In this document: piece after piece, positions 30,672 through 33,079 of the stretch
How the letters are laid out: every line of letters begins with the position of its first letter
Position numbering within the stretch: the first letter of the stretch is position 1
Assembly: GCF_001507855.1 (NCBI RefSeq)
Contig: NZ_LGEN01000009.1
Coordinates: 74,621-107,699 of the forward strand
Reading direction: 5' to 3'
DNA: 33,079 bases
Source: Halomonas sp. 54_146
GTDB taxonomy: Bacteria > Pseudomonadota > Gammaproteobacteria > Pseudomonadales > Halomonadaceae
Notes under the pieces: model-generated
Told to the model about the DNA's origin: nothing
The model's database searches: none
The model's input: only the letters and a program-made list of their open reading frames with translations
Position numbers and translations under genes: made by a program

Positions 30672-31652
30672 ATGCGTGATTTCCAACATTTGGAAGGCTT
30701 GTTTCGCCACGCTTCGAGCGATAGTACCCTCGCGTTACTGCTACCCGGTGATGCGTTGGCAGAGGCCATGCACGGTTATTTTCACCACTATGGCCTAACA
30801 GCACTGCTGTTAGATACCAGTGAAGTGCATGCAGGCTTTATTGATACTGGGCGTTTTGCGCTGTGGTGCCAAGTATGGAGCCCCCCGCAGCCGGTGGGTA
30901 CCGCTTTTGTGGTGCACGGCTATTTCGATCATATGGGGTTATATCGCCACTTGCTTGAACGTTTGTTGGCTAAGGGTTGGCGGGTTGTGCTGTGGGACCT
31001 TCCCGGCCACGGCCTTTCCAGCGGGGCGCGGGCAGAAATAGAAGATTTTGACGACTACCAGCACTGCCTGACCTATTTGCAAACCACCCTGAAGTTTCAG
31101 GGTATGGCGCCTGAGCCGTGGCTGGGCGTGGGCCAGAGTACCGGTGGGGCGATTCTGGCCACCGATGCGCTCACCCGCCGTGAGGCGTCGGGCTGGTCAG
31201 GTTTGGTGCTGCTGGCACCGCTGGTGCGCCCTTGGGGCTGGAGCCAAACCAGCTGGCTGCACCTGATTGCCAGCCCGTTTTTAAAGGAGCTGCCGCGTAA
31301 ATACCGGGCTAATTCTACTGATGAGCAGTTCACGGCGTTTCTACGTGAGGGTGACCCGCTACAGCCCGAGCGTTTAAGCGTTGCCTGGGTGAGTGCAATG
31401 CGCCGCTGGATGCCTCGCCTACTAGCGCAGGAACCCAACCCGCTACCGACCTTAATATTGCAAGGCGAGCAGGACTTGACCGTCGATTGGGAGTGGAATT
31501 TAGCGATTCTGGCGAAGAAGTTCCCCAATGCCGACATTCATCGCCACCCAGAAGCCCGCCACCACTTGGTCAATGAAGCGGATCCCATCCGTGAAGTGTT
31601 GTTTGAAGCGCTGGATGGGTTTCTGGATACGTTTACTGAGGTTCCCGCCTAG
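30672..31652 (+). CDS. Alpha/beta hydrolase (lysophospholipase/Hydrolase_4-like)
   Basis: The 326-residue soluble hydrolase has the oxyanion region VVHGYFDHMGLY (about 80-91), DLPGHGLSSG, the nucleophile elbow GVGQSTGG (Ser156), the acid in LQGEQDLTVD (Asp268) and the base in EARHHLVNE (His297). The pattern is of the serine aminopeptidase S33 / monoacylglycerol lipase group. The substrate is unknown. ATG 30672 has GGAG 8 bases upstream. No signal peptide is present. It is divergent from glcB and converges on comM. Confidence 0.9.
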   Translation: MRDFQHLEGLFRHASSDSTLALLLPGDALAEAMHGYFHHYGLTALLLDTSEVHAGFIDTGRFALWCQVWSPPQPVGTAFVVHGYFDHMGLYRHLLERLLAKGWRVVLWDLPGHGLSSGARAEIEDFDDYQHCLTYLQTTLKFQGMAPEPWLGVGQSTGGAILATDALTRREASGWSGLVLLAPLVRPWGWSQTSWLHLIASPFLKELPRKYRANSTDEQFTAFLREGDPLQPERLSVAWVSAMRRWMPRLLAQEPNPLPTLILQGEQDLTVDWEWNLAILAKKFPNADIHRHPEARHHLVNEADPIREVLFEALDGFLDTFTEVPA

Positions 31653-31683
31653 CGTCTTGTTTTTGCTCAGTCCTTTGTTGCGA

Positions 31684-33079
31684 TTATGCCCCTTTCAGCA
31701 GTCGATCTAGCTGCCGGTAGCCAATTGCTTCAATAAAGTGCGGCTGGCTGGGCTTGGGTTCGCCCTGTAAATCGGCTAGCGTTAGCGCCACCCGCAGTAC
31801 GCGGTGGTAGGCGCGGGCGGAGAGCTTGAGCCTTTCGAGCACGCTGGCAAGCCAGGCGCGTTCTTCGTTATTAAGGTCGCAGGCGGCTTCTAAGGCTTTA
31901 CCGCTTAACTGGCTGTTCAGCGCACCGCGCGCCATTTGGCGTTCACGGGCGGCCATTACCCGCTCGCGCACGGCTGCCGATGATTCGCCCTGGGTTTGCG
32001 CGGTGAGTTGCTCTGGCGGCAGCGCGGGCACTTCCACTTGTAGGTCAATGCGGTCTAACAGTGGCCCTGAGAGCCGCGCTTGATAGCGCTGTATTTGGCT
32101 AGCGGTACACTGGCAGCGGCTTCGCGGGTCGCCTAAGTGGCCGCAGGGGCAGGGGTTCATCGCGGCGACCAATTGAAAACGGGCTGGGTAGCGGCGTTCA
32201 TGACTGGCGCGGGCTAAATGAATAGTACCCGTTTCTAGTGGCTGCCTTAATACTTCCAATACGTTACGCGAAAACTCCGGTAGCTCGTCCAAAAATAATA
32301 CGCCGTGGTGGGCAAGTGAAATTTCTCCGGGTTTGGGTTTTGAGCCGCCGCCGACCAGTGCTGCCGCGCTGGCGCTGTGATGGGGTTGGCGAAAGGGGCG
32401 TTTACCCCAGTCAGCTTCTAGCGGCAGGCCGCACACTGAACGCACGGCGGCCACTTCCAAGGCATCTTCTTCGGAAAGTGGCGGCAGAATACCCGGCAGG
32501 CGGCTTGCCAGCATGGTTTTACCCGTTCCCGGTGGGCCTGCAAACAGTAAATTGTGGCCACCCGCCGCGGCAACTTCAAGCGCACGCCGCGCCTGCTGCT
32601 GGCCGCGCACATCGGCAAGATCATCCATCGGCGTGGTCGTTTTTACCGAAGCACTTAACGTGTGCGGGGGTATTTTTTCTTGGTCGAGCAGGTGGGCGAC
32701 AACCTGCCAGAGAGTGTCAGCAGGCAGCACCGGTAAATCGCCCGCTAATGCAGCTTCATCGGCGCAGGCGCGGGGAATAATCAGCGCTTTTTTTGCCCGC
32801 CGTGTGGCCAGGGCAAAGGGCAGTATTCCTGATACGGCGCGCAGTTTGCCATCTAATGCAAGCTCGCCCGCGCACTCCATGCCCTCTAACGCCTCCACTG
32901 GGATTTGCCCTGACGCGGCTAGAATGCCCAGCGCAATGGGCAGGTCAAATCGGCCACCTTCTTTGGGGAGATCAGCGGGGGCGAGGTTTAACGTAATGCG
33001 CCGAGTATTGGGGAAATCAAAACCGGCGTTTACCAAGGCGCTGCGCACCCGCTCGCGGCTTTCTTTCACGGCGGTTTCC
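31684..33079 (-). CDS. comM: ComM/YifB family AAA+ ATPase (Mg chelatase-like), 5' end outside window
   Basis: The hexameric AAA+ helicase promotes branch migration during natural transformation in several gammaproteobacteria. About 464 of some 500 residues are visible; only the first 40 or so are missing, since the frame runs to the edge as ETAVKESRERVRSAL. Features: the N-terminal Lon-like domain (to about 170), Walker A FAGPPGTGKTML, Walker B GVLFLDELPEF, a cysteine cluster NPCPCGHLGDPRSRCQCT and a C-terminal RAYHRVLRVALTLADL sensor region. A GTG at 33069 is not the start, since family sequence continues upstream of it. Confidence 0.95.
   Translation of the reverse strand, partial: ETAVKESRERVRSALVNAGFDFPNTRRITLNLAPADLPKEGGRFDLPIALGILAASGQIPVEALEGMECAGELALDGKLRAVSGILPFALATRRAKKALIIPRACADEAALAGDLPVLPADTLWQVVAHLLDQEKIPPHTLSASVKTTTPMDDLADVRGQQQARRALEVAAAGGHNLLFAGPPGTGKTMLASRLPGILPPLSEEDALEVAAVRSVCGLPLEADWGKRPFRQPHHSASAAALVGGGSKPKPGEISLAHHGVLFLDELPEFSRNVLEVLRQPLETGTIHLARASHERRYPARFQLVAAMNPCPCGHLGDPRSRCQCTASQIQRYQARLSGPLLDRIDLQVEVPALPPEQLTAQTQGESSAAVRERVMAARERQMARGALNSQLSGKALEAACDLNNEERAWLASVLERLKLSARAYHRVLRVALTLADLQGEPKPSQPHFIEAIGYRQLDRLLKGA

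Noticed and set aside
1..33079. tRNA or rRNA genes
   Set aside because: I looked in the gaps for cloverleaf-like or rRNA sequence and recognised none.

Overview
The window is a gene-dense piece of a gammaproteobacterial chromosome, most likely Halomonas or a close relative. The best marker is the block at 17317-21039. It encodes a four-gene set that matches, as far as I can recall the proteins, the ectoine/hydroxyectoine TRAP transporter TeaABC and its universal-stress partner TeaD of Halomonas elongata. The remaining gene order is of the pseudomonad/oceanospirillalean type: argH-lptM-lysA-dapF-DUF484-xerC-HAD, then engB / cytochrome c4 / dsbA / EEP-family protein, and thiS-thiG-trmB. No rRNA, tRNA, CRISPR array, transposase or integrase gene was seen.

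Layout. 1-5259 is a forward run making arginine (argH tail), the small lipoprotein LptM, lysine (lysA, dapF), DUF484, XerC and a HAD phosphatase, with several ATGA stop/start overlaps. engB runs leftward (5266-5904). A repeat-containing 424-bp gap precedes cytochrome c4, DsbA and an EEP-family protein, ending in a strong terminator at 8685-8722. A TRAP permease pair without a binding protein leads into thiD, a tandem UspA protein, a chalcone-isomerase-like secreted protein and dtd. Between dtd and a leftward ABC-F gene lies a small AT-richer cassette with a zeta-toxin-like kinase and a 62-aa partner. After TIGR02444 come teaA, a terminator, teaBCD, a periplasmic FKBP and a PHB-depolymerase-like esterase. 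SCO1 and its membrane-anchored partner run leftward, an AEC permease rightward. A possible small RNA follows, then trmB-thiG-thiS (leftward), DUF423, a PaaI thioesterase, malate synthase G, an alpha/beta hydrolase and the 5'-truncated comM.

Three things deserve attention. First, the toxin-like cassette is bounded by a perfect 38-bp direct repeat that is the 3' end of dtd, so insertion preserved dtd and left a second copy of its tail downstream. This is the geometry of site-specific integration into a gene end, but on an element of under 1 kb with no recombinase. Second, 25233-25358 holds a consensus-spaced promoter overlapped by a Fur-like box, about 90 nt of non-coding sequence and a strong intrinsic terminator, between convergent genes. 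This is a good candidate for an iron-regulated sRNA of the RyhB/PrrF kind. Third, many intergenic gaps and some gene ends carry a short tandem duplication of 11-19 bp, in places duplicating stop-codon regions or -10-like hexamers.

All assignments come from reading the sequence and recalled family motifs. No database search was run.
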